A stretch of DNA of 55,285 nt from Aureococcus anophagefferens (Eukaryota > Sar > Pelagophyceae > Pelagomonadales > Pelagomonadaceae). The notes under the pieces were generated by a model, which was not told the DNA's origin, made no database searches, and saw nothing but the letters and a program-made list of their open reading frames with translations. Shown in pieces: positions 1 through 9,845 of this stretch (the first letter of the stretch is position 1; each line of letters begins with the position of its first letter). A program made the position numbers and the translations under genes. The stretch covers positions 1,443,620 through 1,498,904 of the forward strand of contig NW_008705567.1 in the NCBI RefSeq assembly GCF_000186865.1. Direction: 5' to 3'.

Positions 1-146
1 ACACAAGCTCTTCGGCTGGGCTTCGAGAACTCGACGAGAGCGATCGATCCGTCCAAAAATCAGCCGAATCGACTTTGATTTGACCGAGCTAGAGAATTCT
101 CAAATTTGGTCAGGACCACCCAAACCAGTGGTTGGTTTCGGCACAG
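1..146 (+). mobile_element. Introner-like element IE0 (partial, right part)
   Basis: This is the 3' part of an element cut off by the window start. It is the reverse-complement orientation of the complete copy at 1765-1966: both share the core TCCAAAAATCAGCCGAATCG, the GAGCGATCGATCCGTCC block, and the end that reads TTCGGCACAG here. The terminal CAG (144-146) is followed by open coding sequence in the frame of the WD40 gene, so it acts as a 3' splice acceptor. The adjoining bases GCTCCGGA (147-154) would be the right target-site duplication; its partner lies outside the window. Confidence 0.8.
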
Positions 147-3100
147 GCTCCGGAGCGTCGCGACGGGCCGCTTCGAGCCCTCGGAGTTCCGCCGCTTCCC
201 GCCGGCGCCGGCGCCGGCGGCGCCGCCCCTGGAGGCGGGCCACCCGGGCGCCCACGACAGCGAGCCCGACTCGCCCGAGTCGCCGCGGCGCGCGACGGCC
301 GCGCCGACGGTGCAGCACCGCCGGCCCGTGGAGGTCGAGGCGCCGCGCGAGGTCGAAGAGGCCTCCGTGGCGTTGACGCTGGCCCACCGCATCGGCTACG
401 CGGGCCTCAAGTCGCCGCGCGTCGCCTGGACGGCGCCGGGCCGCTGCGTCTACGCGTCCGGCCGGGCCGTCGCGCGCGTCGACGTCGACGGCGACGCGCC
501 CCGGTTCCTCGTCGACGACTCGCCGAAGCGGTCCCACGGCGAGCCCATCGTCGTCCTCGCCGCGAGCCGCGACGGCCTCACGCTCGCGTCCGCGCAGTCG
601 GGCGGCGGCGACCCCAAGGTGAGCCTCTGGTCCGCGGCCGGCGGCGGCGACGTGGCGGGCGGCGCGGAGTGGCTCTGCGACTTCCGGCCCCACCTCAAGG
701 CCGTGACCTGCCTCGCCTTCAGCCACGACGCCAAGCGCCTCGCGACCGTGGGCCTCGACGGCCACGCGCGCGTGCAGGTCGTCGTCTGGGACGTGCCGCG
801 GCTGTCGCAGATGCTCAAGGTCGCGCGCGCGGGGCCGGGCAAGAAGCACGTCACCGTGAAGCGCCGGGGCCTCGGCGCCGCGCCCTACCTGAAGAAGGCG
901 CCCCACAACAAGCTCTTGGACGCGTCCGCGGACCCGCACCGCGACCTCGACCTGTCGTACGCGACGCTGTCGAAGCAGCTCTCGGACTTCGACGTCGTCG
1001 CCCTCAAGTGGTCGCCCTACGAGCAGGACCGTCTGGTGTCCTGCGGCCGCGAGAACGTGCGGTTCTGGCGCCTCAAGCACGGCCACCTGCCGGGCTGCCC
1101 GGGCGCGCTCCACGAGTACGCGCGCGACGCGACGTTCACGGACCTGTGCTTCGAGCCCGTCTACGGCGCGCGCGACGGGCTCGACGTCGCCGACGCGCTG
1201 CGGGCGGCCAACGACCCGGGGGCCTGCGTCGAGGACGTGCTGAGCCGCGGCGACAAGGTCGTCTTCGTCGCCGCGACGTCGGGCCACGTGCTCCAATTGA
1301 GCTACGCGCAGCGCGCGCTGCTCTGCGTGCTGCGCCTCCACGACGGCCCCATCCGGCGCGTCGACGCGACGCCGGGCTACGTCGTCACGGCGTCGGACGA
1401 CTGCTACGTGCGCCTCTGGCCGCTGGACTTTAGCGACTACCTCATGGAGGCGAAGCACGAGGCGCCCGTCGTCGACGTCGCCGTCGCGCCGGACGGGTTG
1501 AAGATCGCCTGCGGCACGTCGCGGGGCTCGCTGGGCGTGCTCGACGTGTCGGCCCACGGCTACTCCACGCTCGTGCGGAGCCACGTGGGGGCCGTCTTCG
1601 ACGTCGCGCACGCGGACGTCGGCGGAAGATTCGCGACGTGCGGGAAAGACGGCACGATCCGCGTCTGGGACGAGATCAACGGCGGCCAGCTCGCGGAGTT
1701 CGCGTCGCCCAGCGACGAGCCCCTGTCGCTCGCCTGGCGGCCGAACTTCGACCCGGGCACGCTCCTGTGCCGAATTCAACCACTGGTTTGGGGGGTCCTG
1801 ACCAAACTTGAGAGCTCTCTAGCTCGGTCACATCGAAGTCGATTCGGCTGATTTTTGGACGGATCGATCGCTCTCATTGGGTTCTCGAAGCACGGCAGAA
1901 GAGCTTGCGTCGAAACGGTCGCATCGCGCACATTGAAGTCGGGTTGAAGATTTGAATTCCACACAGGCACGCTCGCGGTGGGCTTCGCGTCCGGAAGCGT
2001 CCGCGTCTTCGACGTCGCGGTCGTGCGCACGGTCAAGGAGCTCAAGCAGCACCGCGGGCCCGTGACGTCCGTCGCCTTCCGGAACGAGTTCATGTACACG
2101 GGCGCGCGCGACGGCCACGTCGTCCTCTACGCGTGCGGCGACGACTACGCGCCGCTCAAGATGGTCAACGTCGACGCGGCGCTGCCGCCCAACTCCTGGG
2201 GCGGGTCCGTCGAAGAGAAGGTCGCCGTCGCCGTGTCGCCGCACCACGGCGTCGTCGCGGCCGTGTCGAGCCGCGACCCCGTCAAGGTGTCGCTCTTCGA
2301 CGGCGACTCGCTCGACCGCGCGCCGCTCGCGGTGGACCTCGCGGAGTCCAAGTGGTCCGTGAGCCCGCTGGAGGACGTCTTCTGGGCCACGGACCGGCCC
2401 ATGACGCTCTACTGCGTCGAGGAGGACGGCGGTGTCTACTGCGTCGACCTCGCGCGGCAGAATTTGGGGTTCGCGGCGTCGCCGGCGGCCGACGGCGCCG
2501 CGCCGCCGCGGCGGAACCGGCGCGCGTCGTTCCTCGTGGGTCTGGACGTGCGCCGCGTCGTCGCCACGGAGCGGTCCGAGGCGTCCAAGTTCGACGCGGC
2601 CTTCTTCGCGCAGGGGTCCAACCAAACGCAGCACGCGCGCGACGCGCTCTGCTGCCTCTCCACCGACGGGACCGTTCTCGTGACGTCCAAGGAGACGGAC
2701 AAGCGCATCATCTGCGCGCGCCCCACGGACGGCCGCTCCGCGGCGAACGCGGCCGCGGAGATCGACGAGCACGGGGGCAAGCTCACGTGCGCCGCGTTCT
2801 CGCCGAGCGACCGCCTCGTGACCTGCGACGACAACGGCGGCGTCTGCGTCTGGGACGTGAAGCGCAGCGACCCGCCGCCGGTCTTTGAGTTGGCGACGGC
2901 CGCGTCCGCGGAGCTCGCGCAGTCGGGCTGCTTCGGCGACGACGACGCGGCGTCCGGCTACGGCAGCGAGGAGCGCTTCGAGGTCTCCGCGCCGACGCCG
3001 CGGGAGGCGCTCAACTACGACGGCGCGCCGGACGCGGACACGGAGCCGCCGAAGACCGAGGACCTCGGCGCCTGGTTCTTCGACTCGAGCCCGCCGCCGC

Positions 3101-4032
3101 GCGAACCGTCGGGAGACCCGCGGAACGCGGGCTGCGCGCTCCTGCTCGAGGCCAAGCTCGAGACGGGCCTCGTGGCCTGGACGGGCGCGGACCTCGCCTG
3201 CGCCGACGCCGACGGCCGCGTGCGCGTCGTCGACGCGGGCCGGCCGCCGTCGCGGCGCGCGGCGGACGCGACGCTCGACTACGCGGGCGCCGACGCGCCG
3301 GGCCGCCGCGTGACGGTCATGCGCGCCCACGGCGACCTGCTCGCCGTGGGCTTCGACAAGTCGCCGACGTTGGTCGTCTTCGCGGAGCGGCGCGTCGTGC
3401 CCCTGAGCGTCAAGCTGCCCGACGGCTGCGCGGGTCTGGCGTTCGCGGCGCGCGGCGACCTCCTCTTCGCGGCGCACGGGTCCCGCGTCGCCTGCTACGC
3501 CGCGCGGCGCGGCCTGCTCCAGCGGTCCGTCGACGCCGGCGACGCCGTCGTCGGCCTCGCGGCGCTCGGGGCGAGCGGCGCGGCCGCGCTGCACGCGTCG
3601 GGCGCCGCGTCGACGTTCGCCCTGGCCGCGGACAAGAACCTCGTCCAGAGCCCCGCGCCCCACGTCGCCGACGCGACGGCGCTGGCGCCCTTCCGCGGCG
3701 ACCGGCTCGTCGCCGCGGCGCGGAGCGGGGACCTGCTCTTCCCGGCGAACGCGTTCCCCGCGGGCGCCGCGGGCGCGGCCGCGCTCGCGACGGGCGAGCG
3801 CGTCGTCCTCGTCGCGCTCCCGGACCGCCTCGACGTCTGGGCCGTCGCCGACGAGGCGAGCGACGGCGTCGTCAGCCTCGCGCCCCTCGCGCGCCTCGGC
3901 CTCGACGCCGCGCCGACGAGCCTCTGCCCCTCCGCGGACGGCGCGCTCGGCCTCGTCGCGACGGCCGCGGGCTCGCTCTGGTACTTCAACAACACGGCGT
4001 CCCACGACGAGGAGTTCCTCGCCGAGGATTGA
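147..4032 (+). CDS. WDR90/POC16-like WD40-repeat centriole protein (5'-partial, introner intron 1757-1966)
   Basis: A WD40 beta-propeller protein whose closest remembered family is WDR90/POC16, a centriole-wall/inner-scaffold protein. Family-like stretches are CGRENVRFWRLKHGHLPGC, FTDLCFEP, DDCYVRLWPLDFSDYLMEA and GKDGTIRVWDE. The 5' exon(s) are outside the window; the first visible exon starts after the acceptor at 146 in phase 2. Exon 147-1756 and exon 1967-4032 join in phase 1 (G|GC ACG CTC GCG GTG) when 1757-1966 is removed as a GC-AG intron, restoring GTLAVGFASGSVRVFD, a clean WD blade. Stop TGA is at 4030-4032. The C-terminal half holds further degenerate WD blades. The family assignment is from recalled motifs, not an alignment. 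A generic WD40 or EML-like protein is the alternative. Confidence 0.82.
1757..1974 (+). mobile_element. Introner-like element IE1 with 8-bp target-site duplication
   Basis: A complete 202-bp element (1765-1966) flanked by an exact 8-bp direct repeat GCACGCTC (1757-1764 and 1967-1974). Its ends form an inverted repeat: CTGTGCCGAATTCAA at the left, and CTGTGTGGAATTCAA as the reverse complement of the right end (13 of 15 match). Removing 1757-1966 as a GC-AG intron restores an uninterrupted WD40 reading frame. Thus the donor GC is the first dinucleotide of the duplicated target and the acceptor CAG is the element end. Its core is in the opposite orientation to IE0 relative to the gene. It has no coding capacity. 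Confidence 0.9.
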
Positions 4033-4090
4033 CAGTTCCGGATAACCCCATTCCCTGTTTTTTCTCTTCGAGTCTTCTGTTACTTAGCAC

Positions 4091-4831
4091 CTAGATCTTG
4101 GAGCTGAGGCCGGGGATTTTGCTGGGGTGGCCAACCCACGCGTGGACGCTCCAAGATGAGCCAATCGCAATTAACTGCACTTCCTCGTTTTCACCGCCGT
4201 CCATCACTATGTTCTTTCTGAGGCTTCCTGCTGAGTTCAAAGCATCCTTGTGGTCATATACGTATTTCGCAATTATCATATGTTTGCTGCTGTTGCTGGC
4301 GCTTATTGCGGCGCGCTCCACTCCTAGCCGCCCGAACCCATCGTCGAATTCAGCCATGACATGGGAAATGCAGAGCACCTGGCCCGCCGGCACAGGAATA
4401 GACACAACATCGCCGAAAAGTATTTTGCGCGGACCTTTAAAAACATGAAGAGTCACGCTGCGAGCATGCGGCAGTGCGGGCTGGGCCTCGTCGCAAGCCG
4501 CAACCAGCCGGTCATAAGCGAAAAACTCCGCTTCCGACTTGAGATCGTCGAGGCGATGCGCGTCCGCACGCACCGCAGCGGGAAGGCGATTCGCGCGCAT
4601 GTACTTCAGCACATCGGCGAATACATCCGGGTCGCGGTCGAGGAATAGTTCAGCGGGCGCGTCATCCCCGGCATCCGCGCTGACGCGCGCGCGCTTCTTG
4701 CCCTTCATTGTTTCACCCGTGCTCCCGAGCAGCCCCTCAAAATAGCCCGACCCCGAGGCGAGCAGGGTGGTTTTGGATGTCTCAAAAATCCTGCCTCCAG
4801 CGTTTATGATTATGCGTGTTGACTCGCTCAT
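4091..4831 (-). CDS. BTB/POZ (KCTD-type) domain protein
   Basis: A 246-residue protein. The N-terminus (about residues 5-105) is a potassium-channel-tetramerisation type BTB domain: IIINAGGRIFETSKTTLLAS, then FLDRDPDVFADVLKYMRANR and LKSEAEFFAYDRL are the classic signature. Such domains oligomerise and often serve as cullin-3 adaptors. The C-terminal 130 residues are not recognised. An Asp/Lys-rich insertion (KGKKRARVSADAGDD) interrupts the BTB fold. Base composition is clearly less GC-rich than neighbouring genes, especially in the C-terminal half, so this may be a younger or differently evolving gene. It is read from the minus strand and lies downstream of the peptidase gene on the same strand. 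Confidence 0.8.
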   Translation of the reverse strand: MSESTRIIINAGGRIFETSKTTLLASGSGYFEGLLGSTGETMKGKKRARVSADAGDDAPAELFLDRDPDVFADVLKYMRANRLPAAVRADAHRLDDLKSEAEFFAYDRLVAACDEAQPALPHARSVTLHVFKGPRKILFGDVVSIPVPAGQVLCISHVMAEFDDGFGRLGVERAAISASNSSKHMIIAKYVYDHKDALNSAGSLRKNIVMDGGENEEVQLIAIGSSWSVHAWVGHPSKIPGLSSKI

Positions 4832-5030
4832 ATTCTAGGGTGCGGAGTGAGGCAGCGGGCTGCCAGGCGTCCCACCTCGCAGCCGAGCAGTTTGAACACG
4901 AGGTCGGAGCTCGAGGTCAAATGCCTTTTTTTAATTGGCGGGGGCACTTGCGGGGACGTCGACTTTTGCGGGGGCGCGACGAGTCCCGGGCCCCGGAAAC
5001 CATCGAGTACGAGGGCCTACGATGGTTAAC

Positions 5031-6023
5031 CTAGGGCCGCTCGACGTTGCTCGGGTTCTCCTCGCGGGCGCGCGCGATGCGCGCGTCCTCGACGACCGCC
5101 GTCGGTTTGCGGAGGATGTCCGCGAGCTTGCCCGCGGCGGGGGCGGCCTTGGCGACGACGCGGCCGCCCTCGACGGACTTGAGCCAGATCGCCGGCGTGC
5201 CCGCGCCGCTGAAGTCGGGCTCGGTCCCGCCGGCGACGAGCGTGCCCGGCTTGCCGTCCAGCGCGAGGACCGCGTAGTCCTCCCCGTCGACGACGAGCGC
5301 CGCGAAGTGGTCGATGCAGACGCCCTGCTCGCCCGGGTGGCGCAGGAGCATGCCCGCGAAGTCCTCGGCGCGCAGCACGCCGTTCGACTGCGTCCGGTCG
5401 TGGTGCGGGCACACCAGGCCCGGCAGGAACCCGAGGCACGGGCAGCGGACGTACGGCCAGGGCTTCTCGCCCGGCGCGACCTTGTACGCCGGGTCCGCCG
5501 CGCCGCCGCCCGCGATCATGACGTCCGCGTACCAGTCCGGGTCCATGGAGTCGGAGTGGCCCGCGTCAAACCAGCAGATCGCGCCCGCGCTCCCGCCGCA
5601 GAGGACCGCGCCGCGGCGCATGGCCTTTTCCAGCGCCGCGTCGACGCCCTGCGCCGTCCAGCGGTCGACGGCGAAGAGCGTGTTGCCGCCGGAGACGAGC
5701 ACGGCGTCGCAGCGCTCGAGCGCGGCCGCGACGTCCGCCGGCGGCGGCGCGGTCCGAGCGACGTCGACGGCGACGACCTCGCAGCCGCGGCGCCGGAACT
5801 CCTTGACCTGGCCCTCGCGGAACTTCTCGAAGTCGTAGGTCGCCGTGCCGAGGTAGGCGACGACGGGCGTCTCCGTGCCGGCGAGCTTGCAGACGGCGTC
5901 GACGATGGCCGCCTCGCCCATGATCGCCGAGCCGGAGCCTCCCAGCACGGCGCGCAGGCTTTTCGGCAGCGCCATGGCGTCCGTCGCGGCGAGGAGGCAG
6001 GCGACCAGGGCGGCCAGGCGCAT
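5031..6023 (-). CDS. Secreted peptidase family S51 / cyanophycinase-like hydrolase
   Basis: A 330-residue protein beginning MRLAALVACLLAATDAMALP, a probable signal peptide; an upstream in-frame Met would add 21 residues with no signal character. Family S51 features: glycine-rich LGGSGSAI near residue 27, SGGNTLF near 111, and the nucleophile elbow CGGSAGA with Ser at about 145, the expected catalytic serine. A following segment (CPHHDRTQSNGVL) fits the S51/cyanophycinase active-site region. Known members cleave aspartyl dipeptides or the storage polymer cyanophycin; which substrate applies here cannot be told. The start lies 133 bp from the divergent gene at 6157. Confidence 0.78.
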   Translation of the reverse strand: MRLAALVACLLAATDAMALPKSLRAVLGGSGSAIMGEAAIVDAVCKLAGTETPVVAYLGTATYDFEKFREGQVKEFRRRGCEVVAVDVARTAPPPADVAAALERCDAVLVSGGNTLFAVDRWTAQGVDAALEKAMRRGAVLCGGSAGAICWFDAGHSDSMDPDWYADVMIAGGGAADPAYKVAPGEKPWPYVRCPCLGFLPGLVCPHHDRTQSNGVLRAEDFAGMLLRHPGEQGVCIDHFAALVVDGEDYAVLALDGKPGTLVAGGTEPDFSGAGTPAIWLKSVEGGRVVAKAAPAAGKLADILRKPTAVVEDARIARAREENPSNVERP

Positions 6024-6145
6024 GCAATCGATGCGGGCAGGCGGCGGCGCGCACGCAATGCGGCCGGCTGTGGCACGAGCTGCCACTCGATCGTTTGGCG
6101 AGCTAGTTGCACCCTACATTGACTCCTCGTTGTTTTTGGAGGCTG

Positions 6146-6319
6146 CCCCGTCGAGGATGGCTCGAATGTTCTCGATGACCTCGTGCTTCCTCCTCGCAAC
6201 CGTGCACGCGCGCGACTTTCCTCTGCTCCCGGCCCCGTCGAGGATGGCTCGAATGTTCTCGATGACCTCGTGCTTCCTCCTCGCAACCGTGCACGCGCGC
6301 GACTTTCCTCTGCTCCCGG
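6146..6319 (+). repeat. Exact 87-bp tandem duplication over a start codon and signal peptide
   Basis: Two adjacent identical 87-bp units (6146-6232 and 6233-6319). Each contains a short leader CCCCGTCGAGG, an ATG (6157, 6244) and 25 codons encoding a signal-peptide-like sequence (MARMFSMTSCFLLATVHA). 87 is a multiple of three, so both copies are in frame with the downstream protein and either ATG could start it. Perfect identity implies a very recent duplication or an assembly artefact. Confidence 0.93.
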
Positions 6320-7326
6320 AAACCTACTCCCTCAGCGTCGAGGCGAACCTCATCAATATGAACACGACGACGCTCCAGCACGAAGCGTACGACGGCGACC
6401 ACGGCCGCGTCGCCTTCGTCGTCGTCGAGGACGGCGGCGCGTCGCGCCATCTGGTCGAACTCGCCTCGGGCGTCGTCGTCGAGTGGACCGAACGCCGCGA
6501 GCGGGGCGGCCCGCGCGTCGCGGCGGGCTGCGCGGCGACGCCGGAGCGCCGCTCGTTCACCGTCGACCTCGCGCGCCACGAGCTCCGCACGTCCAACGAG
6601 TTCCTCGCCGCGGCGCCCGAGGGCGAGACATACCTCGGGCTGTCGTCGGCGCGCGGCATCGCGACGGACCTGTGGCGGAGAGCGGCGAACAACAGCTACA
6701 TCGCCTTCGAGATGCTCTACGAGTTTTCGGCCGCCGGCTGGACCTTCGGCGGCGCCGCGGGCAACGCGACGGTGCCCGTGCGCGCGACGCTCCGCGGCAC
6801 GGCCTTTTACGGCAACGACGGCGCGCCGCTGCCCGCGCCCCGCGGCTTCCACCACGTCTACGAGTTCGTGAACTACCGCGACAGCGTCGACGCGTTTCGC
6901 GACTTCGCGCTGCCCTACGAGGTCGTCTTCGAGGCGTCGGAGCGACTCGACGTCTGCGACGCGTCGGCCGTGACGGACCCGGCCCAGGTCGAGTCCCTCG
7001 CGGCCCTGGAGCGGCGAAACCCGCCGCCGACGTGCTCCGACACGACGAAGCTCATCCTGCGGCAAAAGGCCGCGGTGCTCGTCGTCGTCGTCCTCTTCGT
7101 CGGCGCGTTCATCGGCGGCGCCGCGGTGCTCGTCGTCATCGCCTCCGGCGGCTTCCCGCGCACGGAGACCTTCGTGCGGCGGCGCCTCGGCAAGGCGTCC
7201 GTCGCGCGGCAGCAACTCGACGAGGACCACATCCTCATGCGCGTCCGCGACGTCCGCGCCGCGGCCCCGGACGCCGAGGCCGCCCCGGCGACCCTCGACG
7301 CCCAGCCGGATAGGGAGTGCATCTAG
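6157..7326 (+). CDS. Type I single-pass membrane protein, possibly LolA-like lumenal domain
   Basis: Starting at 6157 the protein has 389 residues; starting at the duplicated ATG at 6244 it has 360, which is a perfectly normal secreted-protein start. After the signal sequence comes a lumenal domain of about 250 residues (YSLSVEANLINMNTTTLQHE, then FAAxxN-type and Trp-rich segments) with several Asn-X-Thr/Ser sites. A membrane helix (AAVLVVVVLFVGAFIGGAAV) and a basic tail of about 70 residues follow. The opening strand pattern and overall plan resemble LolA-like domain proteins seen in animals and algae, but this is a weak resemblance and the function is unknown. It is convergent with the next gene, with 26 bp between stops. 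Confidence 0.72.
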   Translation: MARMFSMTSCFLLATVHARDFPLLPAPSRMARMFSMTSCFLLATVHARDFPLLPETYSLSVEANLINMNTTTLQHEAYDGDHGRVAFVVVEDGGASRHLVELASGVVVEWTERRERGGPRVAAGCAATPERRSFTVDLARHELRTSNEFLAAAPEGETYLGLSSARGIATDLWRRAANNSYIAFEMLYEFSAAGWTFGGAAGNATVPVRATLRGTAFYGNDGAPLPAPRGFHHVYEFVNYRDSVDAFRDFALPYEVVFEASERLDVCDASAVTDPAQVESLAALERRNPPPTCSDTTKLILRQKAAVLVVVVLFVGAFIGGAAVLVVIASGGFPRTETFVRRRLGKASVARQQLDEDHILMRVRDVRAAAPDAEAAPATLDAQPDRECI

Positions 7327-7352
7327 CCGGGGTTGGGGAGGCGACGGCGGGC

Positions 7353-7829
7353 TCACGCCGCGTCGACGTCGAGGCCCTGCAGCTTGTTCGCCATGGTCGA
7401 CTTGAACTCGCCCGCGCTCGCGTCCACGGGCCCCTTGCTCTTCTTCGCGCCGCCCGCCGCCTGGCGGTCCCGGCCGCGCTTCTCCTGCTCGAGGTCGTCC
7501 GCGTCCTCGGCGTAGTCCGCGCTCAAAACGGACGCGTTGTCGTCGTCGCACTCCTCGGCGTGGTCCGCGGACGCCAGGCGGCGCCGGTTCTCCTTCTTCT
7601 GCTCGTTCTTCGTCTGCTCCAGCCCCTGCTTCGTCTGCGTCGTAGCGACCCGCTTTCGGGGCTCCTCGTCGGCGTCGTCGTCGGCCTCCTCTTGGCGCCT
7701 CTTGCGCGGGCCGTCGGGCGCGTCGTCGCTTTTCGAAGCCGCCGCGGCGGCGAGGCGCGCCGACCGGAAGCGGCGCGCGAACTTGCCCTTGAGCGGCTTT
7801 GGCGTGCCGGCAGCCTCGATCGCACTCAT
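7353..7829 (-). CDS. Small highly charged protein, unknown function
   Basis: A 158-residue protein rich in Lys/Arg/Asp/Glu with several basic clusters (PRKRRQEE, EPRKRVATT, KKENRRRLAS) typical of nuclear localisation signals, and a predicted disordered or coiled middle. Start ATG at 7829 was chosen because the 32 in-frame codons upstream read through a lower-GC non-coding-looking region and would overlap the divergent gene at 7914. The conserved-looking end (FKSTMANKLQGLDVDAA) is not one I can assign. No catalytic motif is visible. Probably nuclear, by inference only. Confidence 0.6.
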   Translation of the reverse strand: MSAIEAAGTPKPLKGKFARRFRSARLAAAAASKSDDAPDGPRKRRQEEADDDADEEPRKRVATTQTKQGLEQTKNEQKKENRRRLASADHAEECDDDNASVLSADYAEDADDLEQEKRGRDRQAAGGAKKSKGPVDASAGEFKSTMANKLQGLDVDAA

Positions 7830-7913
7830 TGTGGCTGCCCGGAACCAGGGGATGCTCTCCCTAAGAGGGAAATGTCGGCTTGTTGATGTCTGGTTGAAAA
7901 GCTCAAGCTCGCG

Positions 7914-8651
7914 ATGGCTGATCAAATCTCTGTTGCTCGGGCCGACCTCGCGATCCTAGGACCCGGCTCAAGGTTAGCGCGAATCCATCTTCACGACGCA
8001 CTAAGAAACAATCACGTTCTGCTGGTCCGGCAATTGCTCGAGATTGGAGTCGACCCGAACGCGAACTTCGAGGGTCCGATCATCGATGCGCCTTTGTTCC
8101 ACGCGCGTTCCGACGAAATGGTGTCCGTCCTGGTAGCAGGAGGCGCGCTTGTCGATGCGCGAAACCCAAGTGGTTACACACCGCTATCATTCGCCGCGAT
8201 TTGCTGTAGTACAGAACCAGGGCCAAAAACGCACGGAGTCCTCGCCGCTCTCGTCAGGGCTGCTGCCGATGTGAACGCGAGAACCTTACACGGGCACACT
8301 CCACTCGAAATTCCAGGTCCTGCTCATCCGTGCATTGCTCTCGCGGGCAAACCAGCCCCGAGTGTGCGCCCAGCGACCCGTTCCGAGTTCTGGCGCCGTC
8401 GCGCGCTCCTTGCTCTCCTCCGCGCGGGGGCGCTCGTGTCAAACATAGAACGCCCGGAGCTGCGCGAGCTCCTCAAGCGCTTCGCCGACTTCGACCGATA
8501 CTGCGCCGACCACCGCCGCGTCTGGGTCTCCGTCATCACCAAGTGCGCCGCCGTCCCGCGCGACGCGGCCAGCGTCGCCGCCGCGACCTTCATCCCGCGC
8601 GACGCGGCCGGCGTCGTCGCGGCCTTCGTCTCGCCCCGCGGCGGCTACTAA
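7914..8651 (+). CDS. Ankyrin-repeat protein
   Basis: A 245-residue protein with two to three ankyrin repeats: HDALRNNHVLLVRQLLEIGV, FHARSDEMVSVLVAGGALVD, then GYTPLSFAA and GHTPLEIPG with the helix ALLRAGALVSNIE. Ankyrin repeats mediate protein binding and give no further functional clue. The first half has lower GC than the last 80 codons, which end in an Ala/Val/Arg stretch. Its start is 84 bp from the divergent start at 7829, so the two probably share a promoter region. Its stop is 3 bp from the convergent stop at 8655. Confidence 0.75.
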   Translation: MADQISVARADLAILGPGSRLARIHLHDALRNNHVLLVRQLLEIGVDPNANFEGPIIDAPLFHARSDEMVSVLVAGGALVDARNPSGYTPLSFAAICCSTEPGPKTHGVLAALVRAAADVNARTLHGHTPLEIPGPAHPCIALAGKPAPSVRPATRSEFWRRRALLALLRAGALVSNIERPELRELLKRFADFDRYCADHRRVWVSVITKCAAVPRDAASVAAATFIPRDAAGVVAAFVSPRGGY

Positions 8652-8654
8652 AAT

Positions 8655-9755
8655 TTACCCCTTCGGCGCGGGCGCGGGCGCGGGCGCGGGCGCCGCGGCC
8701 TCGCCCTGCTCGCGCAGGGCCGCGAGCTCCTGCTCGCGCTGGAGCTTGCCGAGGCGCGAGTTGTCGAAGCGCTCCTTCTCCTCGCGCTCGCGCTTCGCCT
8801 TGGCCTCGGCGCGCTCGGAGCGGCGGCGCTGGAAGTAGGACTTGGCCTCGTCGACGCTCTCGGGCCCCTTCTCCTCCTTGGCCTTGCGCGCCTGCTCCGC
8901 GCGCTCCTCGCCCTTCTCCTTGGCGCCGCCGAAGAGGCTCATGGCCGACGTCGACGACCGCGCGGCGGCCTTGAGCTTGGCCCGGGGGTCGAAGGCCGGC
9001 GCGGGCGCGGGCGCGAAGAAGCCGTCGCCGCCGCGGCCGCCGAAGAGCGTCGCGGCCTTGATGCTGCCCCGCAGGCTCGGGTGCTGCTTGTCCGGCGCCC
9101 AGGGCGGCGTCTCGTCGGGCGTGGGCCGCCCGTCCTTCCATAAACGCATCGAGCTCCGCACCGCGCCCTTGAGGCGGCTCGGCGGCGTCGGCGGCGCGAG
9201 CGCCTCGGGCGTCCGCGGCCGGGGCTTGGCGCCGGCGGGCGCCGGCGCCGGCGCCTTGGACGTCGCCGGCGCGGGCGCGGGCGCCGCGGCCTTCTTGCCC
9301 CCAAAGTAGCCGAAGCCCATGTTCCGCATGCGCCCCGCGCTCAGCGACGTCCGCACGGCCGTCTTCAGCTTGCCCTTGGCGCTGTCGAGGTCGAAGGGGT
9401 CGGGCGTGACGCCCGTCGCCTCGCCGCCCTGCTCGTAGGCGTGCTTGCACAGCGCGAGGTGCGCGACGGTGAGCCGCCGGAAGACGCGCTCGCCGCCGTC
9501 GTAGTCCTCGCCCATGTCCCGGAGCTTCTCGAGCTTCTTCATCTCCTTGTCGTAGCGCTTGCGGAAGGCGCGGTCGAAGGACTCCTGGTCCAGCACCGTC
9601 TTGTCGAGGCGCAGGATGGCGTAGTGGGCGTCGATGGGCAGGTAGCCGTGGGAATTCAAATACGCCTGGCACTTGGCGTCGATCTCGTCCTCCGTGCCCA
9701 CGAAGTTGGGCTCGGGCTTGCCCTGCTTCGGCGCGAGGTGCGCGAAGCGGTGCAT
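8655..9755 (-). CDS. Low-complexity protein with charged coiled-coil C-terminus, unknown function
   Basis: A 366-residue protein starting MHRFAHLAPKQGKPEPNFVG. Residues 20-110 look globular (DAKCQAYLNSHGYLPIDAHYAILRLDKTVLDQESFDRAF...). They are followed by Ala/Pro-rich linkers and three similar short motifs (KLKTAVRTSLSAGRM, RLKGAVRSSMRLWKD, KLKAAARSSTSAMSLFGG), an internal repeat that may be a binding motif. The C-terminus is a Glu/Lys/Arg-rich coiled coil ending in an Ala-Pro dipeptide run. I do not recognise the family. The start lies 90 bp from the divergent ABC1-kinase gene. Confidence 0.65.
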   Translation of the reverse strand: MHRFAHLAPKQGKPEPNFVGTEDEIDAKCQAYLNSHGYLPIDAHYAILRLDKTVLDQESFDRAFRKRYDKEMKKLEKLRDMGEDYDGGERVFRRLTVAHLALCKHAYEQGGEATGVTPDPFDLDSAKGKLKTAVRTSLSAGRMRNMGFGYFGGKKAAAPAPAPATSKAPAPAPAGAKPRPRTPEALAPPTPPSRLKGAVRSSMRLWKDGRPTPDETPPWAPDKQHPSLRGSIKAATLFGGRGGDGFFAPAPAPAFDPRAKLKAAARSSTSAMSLFGGAKEKGEERAEQARKAKEEKGPESVDEAKSYFQRRRSERAEAKAKREREEKERFDNSRLGKLQREQELAALREQGEAAAPAPAPAPAPKG

Positions 9756-9845
9756 CGGCGCGGCGGCGCGTGCAGACGTCGACGAACCGGCGCTACGGCG
9801 CGCGAGGCAGCCCCATCGAGCCGCTATGGACGTGATCGTGCCGTG

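Noticed and set aside
100..1779. Long antisense frame opposite the WD40 gene
   Set aside because: Composition (Arg, Val, Ala, Asp) is typical of antisense shadows in high-GC codon usage; the plus-strand frame carries WD40 repeats and matches splice phases.
1757..1974. Autonomous transposon with its own transposase
   Set aside because: All elements are about 150-200 bp with no coding capacity; no transposase gene is visible anywhere in the window, so mobilisation must be in trans.
6100..6145. Possible further introner before the duplicated start (contains TGTTTTTGGA)
   Set aside because: Only a short T-rich match; no inverted ends, no target duplication, and no frame to rejoin.
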